DNA of 64,000 nucleotides from Anaerolineales bacterium (GTDB taxonomy: Bacteria > Chloroflexota > Anaerolineae > Anaerolineales > UBA11579). A program made the translations under genes and the position numbers. The stretch's first letter is position 1; each line of letters begins with the position of its first letter. The stretch spans positions 290,962 to 354,961 of the forward strand of contig JAJTXV010000002.1 of NCBI GenBank assembly GCA_021463845.1, in the 5' to 3' direction. Positions 24,732 to 36,537 of the stretch are shown piece after piece. The notes under the pieces were generated by a model, which made no database searches, had not been told where the DNA came from, and worked only from the letters and a program-made list of their open reading frames with translations.

Positions 24732-26051
24732 ATGACTACGATCCGCACTGAACTTGAGCGCAAGTTGACCGAGCGCCGCGCCCGCATGGCGGTGCTGGGC
24801 ATGGGCTATGTGGGCCTGCCGCTGGCCGCCGTGTTTGCTGAGGCCGGCTTTGACGTCACCGGCATTGACCCTGACCCGCGCAAGATCGAAGCCCTGAACA
24901 AGGGTGAATCCTACATTGGCGATATCCCCAGCAGCCAGGTGGCCGCGCTGGTGAAAGCCGGCAAGCTGCACGCCAGCGCTACCTTTGAACCGCTGGCTGA
25001 GATGGACCTGGTGAGCATCTGCGTGCCCACCCCGCTGCGCAAGACAGGCGATCCGGATCTTTCGTACATTCTCTCGGCCACGGAGCAGCTGGCCAAGTAC
25101 CTGCACCCCGGCATGGTGATCGTGCTCGAGTCGACCACCTACCCTGGAACCACGCGTGAACTGGTGCTGGAGAAACTCGAAAGCCTCAGCGGTTTGAAGG
25201 CCGGGCAGGATTTCTTTTTGGCGTTCTCCCCGGAGCGGGTCGACCCCGGCCGCGAAGACTGGACCACGGTCAATATGCCAAAGGTCATCGGCGGCATCAC
25301 CGCCGCCTGCGGCGAAGTGGCCGCGCTGTGGTATGGCCAGGCGCTCAAGACCGTCATTCCGGTCAGCTCGGCTGAAGTGGCTGAGATGGCCAAGCTGCTT
25401 GAGAACACTTTCCGCATGGTCAACATTGGCCTGGTCAATGAGATGGCGCTGATGTGCCAGCGGCTGGGTGTGGATGTGTGGGAAGTCATCGACGCGGCGG
25501 CTACCAAGCCGTTCGGCTTCATGAAGTTCACTCCCGGGCCTGGCCTGGGCGGCCACTGCATCCCGATCGACCCGCTGTATCTCTCGTGGAAACTGAAATC
25601 GCTCAACTACACGGCGCGCTTCATTGAATTGGCGTCTGAGATCAATACCAATATGCCCCGCCACGTGGTGACCCGCGTGCAGGAAGCATTGAATGAGCAC
25701 GCCAAGGCGCTGAACGGCAGCAAGGTGCTGGTGGTGGGAGCGGCCTACAAGCCGGATATTGACGATCTGCGCGAGTCGCCCGCTCTGGATGTGATCGGCC
25801 TGCTGTTGGAGAAGAAGGCCAAGGTCAGCTATCACGACCCGTACATTCCGCATGTGGAGCACGAGGGTTGGTCGCTCGATAGCGTTGCCGACGAACAGAA
25901 AGCCGCTGCCGATGCAGATGTGGTGGTGCTGGTGACCAATCACAAGGATTATGACTATCCAGCCCTGCTGAAGAACGCCAAGCTGATCGTTGACACGCGC
26001 AACGCGTTCGGCGTGATCGGCAAAGACAATCCCAAGGTGATCAAGCTCTAG
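24732..26051 (+). CDS. Nucleotide-sugar dehydrogenase (UDP-GlcNAc/ManNAc/Glc 6-dehydrogenase, WbpA/WbpO-like)
   Basis: A 439-residue two-step NAD-dependent enzyme that oxidises the C6 hydroxyl of a UDP-sugar to a carboxylate. The Rossmann motif is VLGMGYVGLPLA (about 21-32); the active-site cysteine lies in PGPGLGGHCIPIDP (about 272-285); the C-terminal substrate domain contains KVLVVGAAYKPDIDDLRESPA. The sequence style resembles UDP-HexNAc 6-dehydrogenases more than UDP-glucose dehydrogenase. GAGGTTGA is the RBS. It opens the 24.7-39.6 kb surface-glycan cluster; the next gene's GTG shares the last base of its TAG. Confidence 0.92.
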   Translation: MTTIRTELERKLTERRARMAVLGMGYVGLPLAAVFAEAGFDVTGIDPDPRKIEALNKGESYIGDIPSSQVAALVKAGKLHASATFEPLAEMDLVSICVPTPLRKTGDPDLSYILSATEQLAKYLHPGMVIVLESTTYPGTTRELVLEKLESLSGLKAGQDFFLAFSPERVDPGREDWTTVNMPKVIGGITAACGEVAALWYGQALKTVIPVSSAEVAEMAKLLENTFRMVNIGLVNEMALMCQRLGVDVWEVIDAAATKPFGFMKFTPGPGLGGHCIPIDPLYLSWKLKSLNYTARFIELASEINTNMPRHVVTRVQEALNEHAKALNGSKVLVVGAAYKPDIDDLRESPALDVIGLLLEKKAKVSYHDPYIPHVEHEGWSLDSVADEQKAAADADVVVLVTNHKDYDYPALLKNAKLIVDTRNAFGVIGKDNPKVIKL

Positions 26052-27019
26052 TGGCTACGTATTTGCTGACCGGTGCGGCGGGCTTCATTGCCGCCCGCGT
26101 TGCCGAGCTGCTGCTGCAGGACGGCCACAGCGTTGTGGGCGTTGATGACCTCAATGCCTCCTACGATGTACGCATGAAGCAGCACCGCCTGGATGGGTTG
26201 CAGAAGCACAGCCAGTTCGAGTTTCACCACATGGATATTGCCGACCGCGACAAGGTGGCGGCCCTGGGGCGGCCATACGACGCGGTGATCAACCTGGCGG
26301 CGCGGGCCGGCGTGCGCGACAGCGTGCGCGACCCGTGGGTCTATATCGCTGCCAACATGGTAGGCACTACTAATCTGCTCGAGCTGTGCAAAGCGCACAG
26401 CGTGCCCAAGCTCATCCTGGCGTCCACTTCCAGCATTTACGGCAATGATGCGCCGTTACCCACGCCGGAAACGGCAGACAGCAGCCAGCCGCTGCAGCCG
26501 TATGCGGCCAGCAAAAAGGGCGCTGAGGCCATGTGCCATGCCTATCACTACCTGCACGGCATTGACGTCTCGGTGGTGCGCTATTTCACCGTATATGGCC
26601 CGGCGGGCCGCCCGAACATGTCCATGTTCCGTTTTATGCAATGGATCAGCGAAGGCCACCCGGTGTTGGTGAACGGAGACGGCGAGCAGAAGCGCGGATT
26701 CACATACCTCGACGATATTGCCCGCGGCACCATTCTGGCGCTCAAGCCGCTGGGCTACGAGATCATCAACCTGGGCGGCCATGAGACCATCTCGATCAAC
26801 CAACTCATCACAATGATGGAAGATGCGGTGGGCAAGAAGGCGGTCATCGAGCACGGCCCGTTTGACAAAGCCGACATGATGGCCAACTGGGCCGACGTGA
26901 CCAAGGCCGGCGAACTGCTGGGCTGGGAGCCGGCTGTGGGCCTGCAAGAAGGCATTGGCCGCACGGTGGCCTGGTATCAGCAGGAGCGCAGCTGGGCCAG
27001 CCAGATCAACACGGATTAG
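26051..27019 (+). CDS. NAD-dependent sugar-nucleotide epimerase (UDP-glucuronate 4-epimerase-like)
   Basis: A 322-residue extended SDR. The nucleotide motif LLTGAAGFIAARVAELL (about 4-20) is slightly unusual, with FIA instead of FIG. The catalytic set is SSTSSIYG and YAASK (about 153-157). NLAARAGVRDSVRDPWVY is typical of UDP-glucuronate and UDP-GalNAcA 4-epimerases. Following a 6-dehydrogenase, it likely epimerises the resulting uronic acid. The GTG start overlaps the dehydrogenase stop by 1 bp, so the two are translationally coupled. Confidence 0.88.
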   Translation: MATYLLTGAAGFIAARVAELLLQDGHSVVGVDDLNASYDVRMKQHRLDGLQKHSQFEFHHMDIADRDKVAALGRPYDAVINLAARAGVRDSVRDPWVYIAANMVGTTNLLELCKAHSVPKLILASTSSIYGNDAPLPTPETADSSQPLQPYAASKKGAEAMCHAYHYLHGIDVSVVRYFTVYGPAGRPNMSMFRFMQWISEGHPVLVNGDGEQKRGFTYLDDIARGTILALKPLGYEIINLGGHETISINQLITMMEDAVGKKAVIEHGPFDKADMMANWADVTKAGELLGWEPAVGLQEGIGRTVAWYQQERSWASQINTD

Positions 27020-27020
27020 T

Positions 27021-28378
27021 ATGCTGCGCACCCCGCTCGACAAACTCAACAAGATCTATCTGCGTGTCTTCGATTCGGAGTTCATGCGCCGCATTCTGCG
27101 CAACTCCAGCTATCTGGTCAGCGCCACGGTGGTGACGGCTGGCATTGGCTTTGTGCAGAACATCTTCCAGGCGCGGGTGCTGCTGGCGCCGGGCGTTGGT
27201 CTGCTGGCCGCGATGGCCGCGTTTACCAATGTGATCAATCGCTTCACAGCCTTTCGCATCGACGAATTGGTGGTCAAGTACGTGCGCCTGTACGTGGAGC
27301 GCAAAGAGCCACAGAAAGCCGCCGCGGTGTACAAGCTGGCTGCCATGCTGGAGGGCGGCGGTGCGCTGGTGGCCTTCGCACTCATTTATATTCTCGCCCC
27401 GTTAGGCGTCCAACTGTTTTCGGACCAGAGCGGGGTGGAGATGCTGTTTGTGCTGTACGGCAGCCTGGTGTTGATCAACCTTGCCTATGACAGCTCGGAC
27501 GGCATTTTGCAAGTGTTCAATCGTTTTGACGCCAAGTCTGTGATCGATGTGTGCCAAAGCATGGTGCGCTTGGGGCTCACCGTTTGGGTGTTCTTCACAG
27601 GCGGCGGTCTGATGCAAATGATCCTGGCTGAGCTGGCCGGCCGCCTGTTGCGCTCGCTGGCGGTGACAGTGCTGGCCCTGCGTACCGCCAAGCGTGAATG
27701 GGGCGCAGGGTGGTGGCGCACGCCGATCAGCGTGCTGCAGAGCGACCGCCGCAGCTTGCTGACCTTTGCCTTCAGCACCAACCTGAGCGCCACCGTCAGC
27801 CTGGTGGCAAAAGACAGCGAAGACCTGTGGGTCAATGCATTTTTGGGCAATGCCAGTGGCGGCATCTATTCCGTCGCCCGCAGCCTGATCGGCCTGTTGC
27901 AGATCCCCATCAGTCCTCTGCCCTCTACAACATACCCTGAGCTTTCACGCGCGGTCGCCCAGGACAACTGGAAGGCGGTGCGCGGCGTGCTGCGGCGTGG
28001 CTCGTTGCTGGCGGCCTTGTACTCCCTGCCGGTGGGGGTCTTGCTGGTGTTATTCGGGCGCAACGTGATCGAACTTATGCAAGGTCCGGATTTTCTGCCA
28101 GCCTACGCGCCCCTCGTCATCCTGGCGATCGGGTATACGGTCGTGAATCTTTTCTACTGGAGCCGCGCTGCGCTGCTGGCCTTCAACCGGCCGGTGTATC
28201 CCACCCTGGTCAACTTCGCCGGCATGATACTGAAAGTGATCGGCGTCTTCCTGGTTGCGCCGTATGGTGCAGTAGGCTTTGCTGCACTGCTTTCTGGCTA
28301 TTACATTTTCACAGTCGGCTTGTCGGTCTTGCGCATTAATCAAGACCTGCGCCACCACCTGGCGTCTGCGGCGGCCTG

Positions 28379-28379
<1 letters not shown>
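27021..28379 (+). CDS. Polysaccharide flippase (Wzx/MATE-like, MOP superfamily)
   Basis: A 452-residue protein with about twelve to fourteen TM helices starting near residue 28 (NSSYLVSATVVTAGIGFVQN). The pattern of gene context, length and periodic hydrophobic spans fits lipid-linked oligosaccharide flippases that carry undecaprenyl-linked units across the membrane. ATG 27021 lies 1 nt after the epimerase stop; the longer frame from 26955 is inside that gene. The stop overlaps the next start by one base (TGATG). Confidence 0.85.
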
Positions 28380-30504
<2,125 letters not shown>

Positions 30505-30517
30505 AGGCTTTGCTGGC

Positions 30518-30542
30518 CCAGCGGGTTGGGTAAGCCCGCTGG
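30518..30542 (+). other. Stem-loop between gmd and the next gene
   Basis: CCAGCGGG (30518-30525) pairs with CCCGCTGG (30535-30542) around a 9-nt loop. It is not followed by a T-run, but TAAAAT (30546-30551) could be a -10 box for the following gene, dividing the glycan cluster in two transcripts. Confidence 0.4.
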
Positions 30543-30576
30543 CGGTAAAATCAAACAATGTTCCCAGTAGGAGCCA

Positions 30577-32628
30577 ATGTACTGGTTTCGTAATGGCAGC
30601 AGCCTGGACCTCTTGCCCTGGCTGCTGGCTTTTTTGCTGGCGTGGCTGGGCGGCTGGCTGCTGGTCTCGCACGCTTTCAAACTCAACAAGAACGACCGTT
30701 TGATCGCAGGCTTGGGCCTGGGCGTGGTGCTCAGCGCCTGGCTGGCCAACATCGTCGGCCGCTGGCTGCCGGCCAGCCTTACCTTTTGGGTTGCGCCAGC
30801 GGTGCTGCTGCTGGCTGGCGCCGTGGCCGCCTGGCGTAGCCGGCAGCGCCCCGTAATAGACCGCAAAGACCTGCAGATATGGCCCTGGCTGCTGGCTGGC
30901 CTGGGTTTTGTGTGGCTGTTTCTGCTGTGGAGCAAGGGTCTGGCTCTGTTCGATGAGCACAAGAACCTTTCGCTCATCTCTGTGATCGGCAACGGCGAGA
31001 TCCCACCGCTGTATCAGGAGCCAAACTTTTACCTGGCCTATCATTACGGCTTCCATTTGTTTGCCGGCAGCTTGATGCAGCTGGGCAAGATGCTGTCATG
31101 GAGCGCTTTCGACACGGCCAAGGCGCTGGCCTGGGGCATCAGTCTGCTGCTGGCCGCGGTGCTGGGCCGGCGCATGACTGGCAGCGCCTGGGGCGGCTGG
31201 GCCACCGCGGCGGTGCTGGCGCTGGCCAGCGGCGTGCGCTACCTGCTGCTCATGCTGCCACCAGGCATTCTGCTGCGCGCCGATAGCCTGATCGAGCTGC
31301 AGGGTACCAGCGCTCTGATCGGCCAGCCGTTTTCGCAAGCCTTGCTGGCTGGCTGGCCGGTGGATGGCGGCCCGCCGATACCCTATCCGTTTGCTTTCCT
31401 CAATGGCATTCTGCAGCCTTTTGTAATGGCGCACCAGGGGCCTAATACATTTTCTGTACTGATCTTTCTTTTGTTGTGGTTGCTGCTGCCGCGCATTGCC
31501 GGCCGAGCCTCGATTGCTGTTCTCGCACCCATCTTTGCCATGTGGGGCTTAGTGTGGGAGAGCAGCTACGCGCTGTTTGCGCTGGGTCTGGTGGGCTTTG
31601 CCGCGCTGCACTATTTCCGCACCCGCGCCTTGAACCTGCCATACCTGTCGGCCGCACTGGCGGCGCTTGTGCTGTCTGTGCCGGTCGTGCTGCTGCAAGG
31701 CGGCACCTTCACCGAAATGGCGCGCGGCATGCTGAATTCGCTGGGTGGCAACCCGCAGGCTGTTGGCAGCTTGCTGGCGGCGGCCCTGCCGCAAAGCGCG
31801 CTACCATCTGAAGCTGCAAACATTCTGGGTTTCACGCTGCGCTGGCCGCCCGCCATCGTCTCCTCGCATTTGGGCGCGTTGAGACTGTTCTCACCCGTGG
31901 AACTGTTGGTCGCTCTGTTTGAGCTTGGGCCGATCGTGCTGTTTGGGCCGATCCTGACCGTCTGGGCGTGGCGCCGCGCTCAGGCGGGCGAATGGGTGCT
32001 GGGTGCCCTCGCCGTTGCGGCCTGGGCTGGCTTGCTGCTGCCGATGGTGTTCGAGTACCAGGCTGATCGGGATATCTCGCGGCTCACCAGCCAAGCGTTG
32101 CTGATCTGGGGGCTGATGCTGGTCTTCGCCGTGGCCGACCGAGCGGCGCGCTGGCGCCCACAGGTGCGCGTGGCGGGCATGGCCGCGCTGGCGCTGGCCT
32201 GCCTGGGTGGCTTGTTCGTGGTCGGGATCCAGATGACGGCGGCCTCCAGCACGCAACTGGGCGCCGGATTCGATAAACTGGATGCCGAGCTCTCAGCACA
32301 GGTATGGGGCACTCTGCCAGCCAACGCCCGTGTATTTGGCCCGCTGGGTTCCTCTACTATCTTGACCGGGCGCCTGGCTGGGCAACTGCTGGATATGGCT
32401 CCCGAAGGTTCAACCTGGTACATATTGGAGAGACGTCCCGATCTGGATACATTCCGTCTGCACGGCTTTGACTATGTGCACATCGACAGTCGTTGGTGGA
32501 ACAGCCTGCCCGCGGATGTGCGCGCAAGTTCAAACCTGGAAGACGAATGTGTTGAGCGCGTAACTGAAGTTTGGGATAATGCACGGGTTAATTACCGCCA
32601 CTTGCTGGATCTGAGCAACTGCAACTAA
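30577..32628 (+). CDS. Large multi-span membrane protein, GT-C-like
   Basis: A 683-residue protein with about fourteen TM helices and a short C-terminal soluble part (about 540-683). The first extracytoplasmic loop region contains FDEHKNLSLISVIGNGEIPPLYQEPN (about 127-152), with an acidic DEH that could correspond to the catalytic loop of GT-C transferases. Such proteins in Chloroflexota use polyprenyl-phosphate sugars outside the membrane. I do not recognise a named family, so the role is inferred from architecture and position. GGAGCC provides a weak RBS. The TAATG overlap couples it to the GT2 gene. Confidence 0.6.
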   Translation: MYWFRNGSSLDLLPWLLAFLLAWLGGWLLVSHAFKLNKNDRLIAGLGLGVVLSAWLANIVGRWLPASLTFWVAPAVLLLAGAVAAWRSRQRPVIDRKDLQIWPWLLAGLGFVWLFLLWSKGLALFDEHKNLSLISVIGNGEIPPLYQEPNFYLAYHYGFHLFAGSLMQLGKMLSWSAFDTAKALAWGISLLLAAVLGRRMTGSAWGGWATAAVLALASGVRYLLLMLPPGILLRADSLIELQGTSALIGQPFSQALLAGWPVDGGPPIPYPFAFLNGILQPFVMAHQGPNTFSVLIFLLLWLLLPRIAGRASIAVLAPIFAMWGLVWESSYALFALGLVGFAALHYFRTRALNLPYLSAALAALVLSVPVVLLQGGTFTEMARGMLNSLGGNPQAVGSLLAAALPQSALPSEAANILGFTLRWPPAIVSSHLGALRLFSPVELLVALFELGPIVLFGPILTVWAWRRAQAGEWVLGALAVAAWAGLLLPMVFEYQADRDISRLTSQALLIWGLMLVFAVADRAARWRPQVRVAGMAALALACLGGLFVVGIQMTAASSTQLGAGFDKLDAELSAQVWGTLPANARVFGPLGSSTILTGRLAGQLLDMAPEGSTWYILERRPDLDTFRLHGFDYVHIDSRWWNSLPADVRASSNLEDECVERVTEVWDNARVNYRHLLDLSNCN

Positions 32629-33626
32629 TGCCTACTCTAAAGAAACAACGTCCACCCAAAGCCGCGCCCATGTGGGTGTCTGTAGTCGTGCCGGTATACA
32701 ACGAAGTCAAGAACGTGCCTTTGCTGCACGCCAAGGTGACGGCCGCATTACGCGGCGCCAAGTATGCCTGGGAGCTGGTGCTGGTGGATGACGGCAGCAG
32801 CGACGGCAGCCTGCAGGCGATGGAGATCCTGGTGGCCCGCGACCCCAAGCACACCCGCGTAGTAGCCCTGCGGCGTAACTTTGGGCAGACCGCGGCCATC
32901 TCGGCCGGGATCGACTATTCCACCGGCGAGATCATTGTGCTGATGGACGGCGATCTGCAAAACGACCCCGAAGACATCCCCAAGCTGTTGGCTGAAATTG
33001 AAAAGGGCTTTGATGTGGTCAGCGGCTGGCGCAAATTCCGCAAAGACAACTTCATTACGCGCACCCTGCCTTCGATGATGGCCAATGCGTTGATCTCCAG
33101 CGTTACCGGAGTAGTGCTGCATGACTATGGCTGCACGCTCAAAGCCTATCGACGCGAGGTACTGACCGGGTTCAGGCTATACGGCGAGATGCACCGTTTC
33201 ATCCCGGCCTATGCGGGCTATGTGGGCGCCACGATCACCGAAGTGCCCGTGCAGCATCACCCGCGCAAGTATGGTTCCAGTAAGTACGGGCTGGAGCGCA
33301 CGGTCAAAGTGGTTCTTGACCTGTTCACCGTGAAGTTCCTGAGCGGCTTTTCCAATAAGCCTATTTATCTTTTTGGCGGCGTGGGGCTGGGTTTTAGCGG
33401 CGTGGGATTGCTCGGATTGTTGTTTCTGTTCGTACGCAAGTTCCTGGTCGGCTCCGGGGTTGTGGATTCCCCCGTATTCATCCTGAGTGCGTTGTTGTTC
33501 GCGATCGGCGTGCAATCCATTCTGCTGGGGTTGATCGCTGAGATGATGGTGCGCACCTATCACGAGTCGCAATCCAAGCCCATTTACCGGGTCCGCTACG
33601 TTATCAATGAGCCCCAGAAGCGCTAA
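32628..33626 (+). CDS. Polyprenyl-phosphate glycosyltransferase, GT2 family (DPM1/ArnC/GtrB-like)
   Basis: A 332-residue membrane GT2. The GT-A domain has VVVPVYNE (about 14-21), VDDGSSDGS (about 48-56) and DGDLQNDPEDIPKL (about 104-117, DxD-like); two C-terminal TM spans (about 245-270 and 280-305) follow. These enzymes load a sugar on undecaprenyl or dolichyl phosphate at the cytosolic face. The product would feed the GT-C-like proteins encoded on both sides. Its start overlaps the previous stop by one base, and its end overlaps the flippase-like gene by 20 bp. Confidence 0.92.
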   Translation: MPTLKKQRPPKAAPMWVSVVVPVYNEVKNVPLLHAKVTAALRGAKYAWELVLVDDGSSDGSLQAMEILVARDPKHTRVVALRRNFGQTAAISAGIDYSTGEIIVLMDGDLQNDPEDIPKLLAEIEKGFDVVSGWRKFRKDNFITRTLPSMMANALISSVTGVVLHDYGCTLKAYRREVLTGFRLYGEMHRFIPAYAGYVGATITEVPVQHHPRKYGSSKYGLERTVKVVLDLFTVKFLSGFSNKPIYLFGGVGLGFSGVGLLGLLFLFVRKFLVGSGVVDSPVFILSALLFAIGVQSILLGLIAEMMVRTYHESQSKPIYRVRYVINEPQKR

Positions 33627-34557
33627 CGCCCCATCCCGCGCAAACTGGCTGCGTTTTCTCTCCACCCTGGCCGCGCTGGCCCTGATGGTGTATTTGCTGC
33701 GCGAGCATTGGGAGGAGATCACCCAGGCTGTCACGCGCATCGAGCCCGGCCGTTTTGCGCTGGCGATGGGCTTCATGCTGATCTCGCGCTTAGCCGTTTC
33801 CGGCCGCTGGCATGTGTTGCTGCGCGCCGCCGGCATCCCCATTACCTGGCGGCAAAGCATCCGCATCACCCTGGCTGGTTTGTTTGCCGGCAACTTTTTG
33901 CCCAGCACTGTCGGCGGGGATGTGGCTCGCTTGGCGGGAGCGCTGCAACAGGGCTATGACTCCGCTGTGTCGGCCGCCTCGCTGCTGGTGGACCGGTTGA
34001 TCGGCCTGGTGGGTATGGCACTGGCTGTGCCGATGGGCGCCCAAAAACTGCTGGCCAGCGGACTCCTGCAGGCCTCGGCCGCCGGGCCGGCCGGTGCCAT
34101 GGCGGCTGGCGGCCTGCTTGGCAAGCTGGTGGGCTGGGTGCGCTCGGTGATCGCGCGTGTGATGAAGGCGGTGCGCCTGTGGCTCTCGCACCCCAAGGCG
34201 TTATTGAGCTCGCTGTTGTTCACACTGGTGCACATGGCCTGCATCTTTGCGGCCATGTACATCATGCTTGAAGATCTGCATGACCCCCTGCCCTTCTGGA
34301 CGATCGCCGGTTTGTGGAGCCTGGTGTATCTCATCACTCTGGTGCCCTTCACGATCAATGCGCTGGGCCTGCAGGAGATCAGCATCACGTTCGCGTTCAG
34401 CCAGCTGGGCGGCGTTTCAGAGCCGCACAGCCTGATGTTTGCGGTGCTGGTGCGTATATTGTTCATGCTGGCCAGCCTGCCTGGGGCCTTGTTCATCTCG
34501 GATGTACTGCCGGGGATCTCGAAGGCGCAACCCTTGCTCGAAAAATTTAGTAAATGA
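33607..34557 (+). CDS. LPTD-family integral membrane protein (flippase-like domain, AglD2/MprF-N type)
   Basis: A 316-residue protein with about seven TM helices. The motif GLFAGNFLPSTVGGDVARL (about 91-109) is the signature of the lysylphosphatidylglycerol synthase TM region/flippase-like family. Members are proposed to move lipid-linked sugars or lipids between leaflets. Located straight after a polyprenyl-phosphate GT2 and overlapping it by 20 bp, it likely flips the sugar-phosphate lipid made there. This pairing is common; the transport role is inferred. Confidence 0.88.
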   Translation: MSPRSANAPSRANWLRFLSTLAALALMVYLLREHWEEITQAVTRIEPGRFALAMGFMLISRLAVSGRWHVLLRAAGIPITWRQSIRITLAGLFAGNFLPSTVGGDVARLAGALQQGYDSAVSAASLLVDRLIGLVGMALAVPMGAQKLLASGLLQASAAGPAGAMAAGGLLGKLVGWVRSVIARVMKAVRLWLSHPKALLSSLLFTLVHMACIFAAMYIMLEDLHDPLPFWTIAGLWSLVYLITLVPFTINALGLQEISITFAFSQLGGVSEPHSLMFAVLVRILFMLASLPGALFISDVLPGISKAQPLLEKFSK

Positions 34558-36536
34558 AGCTCAAATTTGCTTTTGCATCCATAGACGCTCAACTGGCGCT
34601 CAAGTTGATCCTGACCGGGCTGGCCGTGCTGTTCGGCTACGCCGCCCAGCAGTTTGGCCAGCAGATCACTGCGATGGAATTGATGGTCACCTCGGCGCGC
34701 TTCCGCGGCGCTTACTACGCGCTGCAAGCCGCGGGCGGGATCCTTGGCGGGCTGAGTCTGTATGCCTGGCTGGGTGGCGCGGTGCGCTTGCTGGGTTGGC
34801 TGGGCCGCCTGCAGGCCGGGCTGCAGCGCCCGCCCGGCCCCTGGCTGGCGGCGCGCGGCTTGATCATTTTTGCGCTGGCGTATCCTTTGCTGCTGTTCGG
34901 TTTTTACGGCAATTTTCTTGTGCAGCCGTTTCCGCGGCTGCTCAGTTTTGTGCTGCTGGCGCTGGTGGGCGCCAGCCTGCTGGCGGCCTGGCGCGGCGGT
35001 AGCTGGCTGCGCCAGCTCTCCGTGGCGGCTCTTTATCTGGGTGCCTGGTATTGCGCGGCTACGTTCCTAAACCTGGTCAACGCCTATCCGTTTTCATTGG
35101 AGTGGTCCGAAGTCAGCCGCTTTTATCAGGCGTCTTTCTATTTCAGTGAGCAGGTGTATGGCGTGCGCCTGCCACTGCCGATCACGCACCCTACGCGCTA
35201 TTTGCTGCAATCATTGCCTTTTCTGTGGGCCGAGTCTCCTTTGTGGCTGCACCGTTTGTGGCAGGCCCTGCTGTGGTCTGCTATGCCACTGCTCACCAGC
35301 TATCTGTTGGCGCGCCGCCTGCCACTGGGTAAATGGCGTTGGCCGTTCATCGCCTGGTCTTTTCTGTTCTTGATGCAGGGCGCGGTGTTTTATCACTTGT
35401 TGCCCGCGATCTTCATTGTGCTGTGGGGTTTTGACGCCAAGCGGCCCTGGCGCAGCCTGGCCTTCATCGCTGCTGCTTCGATATGGGCCGGGCTGAGCCG
35501 CATCAATTGGCTGCCGGTGCCCGGCGCTCTGGCGGCGCTGCTCTACCTGCTGGAAGTTGCCTGGCCCGCACGGCGTTCAGTATGGCGCTATTTGCAGCAG
35601 CCTGTGCTACTGGGTGCGGCCGGGCTGGCCGCGGCCGTCGCGGCCTATGCGATCTATATTGCCAACTCAGGCGTTCAGGACCCCGGCCAGTTTGGTTCAG
35701 CGTTCACATCTGATCTGCTGTGGCAGCGTTTGTGGCCGAGCCAGCAATTCCCGCTGGGTGTGTTGCCGGGCATTGTGCTGGTCTCGCTGCCGCTGTTGAT
35801 CATCATTGGTATGCGCGCGCGTCAGACCCATCTCGCTTTGGGGCCTTTGCGCGGCTCGCTCATCTCCATCATCCTGGCGGTGCTGTTCGCGGGCGGCCTG
35901 GTGGTCAGCGTCAAGATCGGTGGCGGCACCAACCTGCACAATATGGACGCTTACATGACCCTGTTGTGGGTGCTGGCCGCCTACATGCTCACCGCGGCCT
36001 ATGAACCGCAAAAGGGCAAGCCCGCCCAACTAACTGTGCCCGCCTGGTTGACCTTGCTGCTGGTGAGCGTCCCCGTGCTGTTCGCGGTGTACACCGGGGG
36101 CCCGCTCAACCTGCCGCGTGACGAGGTGGCCGACGCGGCCTTGGCTGAGATCCGGCAGCTGGTGGCGGAGCATACTGCCCGCGGCGAGCAGGTGCTGTTC
36201 ATTTCACAGCGGCATTTGCTTACGTACCATATGGTGGACGCGCCGCTGGTGCATGAGTACGAGAAATTGTTCTTGATGGAAATGGCCATCTCCAACAATC
36301 AAGCCTACCTGGCGCGCTTCTGGGACAATCTGGAAGAGCACCGTTTTGCGCTGATCATTACTGATCCGCTGCACAACTACATATACACTGATAGCCAGGA
36401 TGATCTGGCGGCTGAGAACAACGCCTGGGTAACGCATGTGTCTGTGCCGGTGTTGTGCGCGTATGACACCCTGCGCCTGTACCCTGAGCTGGGCATAGAG
36501 ATCCTGCAGCCACGCCTGCCTCGCTGTGATTCGTAG
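34554..36536 (+). CDS. Large multi-span membrane protein, possible GT-C glycosyltransferase
   Basis: A 660-residue protein with about twelve hydrophobic spans followed by a soluble C-terminal domain (about 515-660). The first large loop contains LVNAYPFSLEWSEVSRFYQASF (about 178-199) with the acidic pair EWSE, which might be a GT-C catalytic loop; the family is not recognised. The start overlaps the flippase-like stop (ATGA). Because a loaded lipid carrier and a flippase are encoded immediately upstream, transfer of that sugar outside the membrane is the best guess. Confidence 0.6.
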   Translation: MKLKFAFASIDAQLALKLILTGLAVLFGYAAQQFGQQITAMELMVTSARFRGAYYALQAAGGILGGLSLYAWLGGAVRLLGWLGRLQAGLQRPPGPWLAARGLIIFALAYPLLLFGFYGNFLVQPFPRLLSFVLLALVGASLLAAWRGGSWLRQLSVAALYLGAWYCAATFLNLVNAYPFSLEWSEVSRFYQASFYFSEQVYGVRLPLPITHPTRYLLQSLPFLWAESPLWLHRLWQALLWSAMPLLTSYLLARRLPLGKWRWPFIAWSFLFLMQGAVFYHLLPAIFIVLWGFDAKRPWRSLAFIAAASIWAGLSRINWLPVPGALAALLYLLEVAWPARRSVWRYLQQPVLLGAAGLAAAVAAYAIYIANSGVQDPGQFGSAFTSDLLWQRLWPSQQFPLGVLPGIVLVSLPLLIIIGMRARQTHLALGPLRGSLISIILAVLFAGGLVVSVKIGGGTNLHNMDAYMTLLWVLAAYMLTAAYEPQKGKPAQLTVPAWLTLLLVSVPVLFAVYTGGPLNLPRDEVADAALAEIRQLVAEHTARGEQVLFISQRHLLTYHMVDAPLVHEYEKLFLMEMAISNNQAYLARFWDNLEEHRFALIITDPLHNYIYTDSQDDLAAENNAWVTHVSVPVLCAYDTLRLYPELGIEILQPRLPRCDS

Positions 36537-36537
36537 C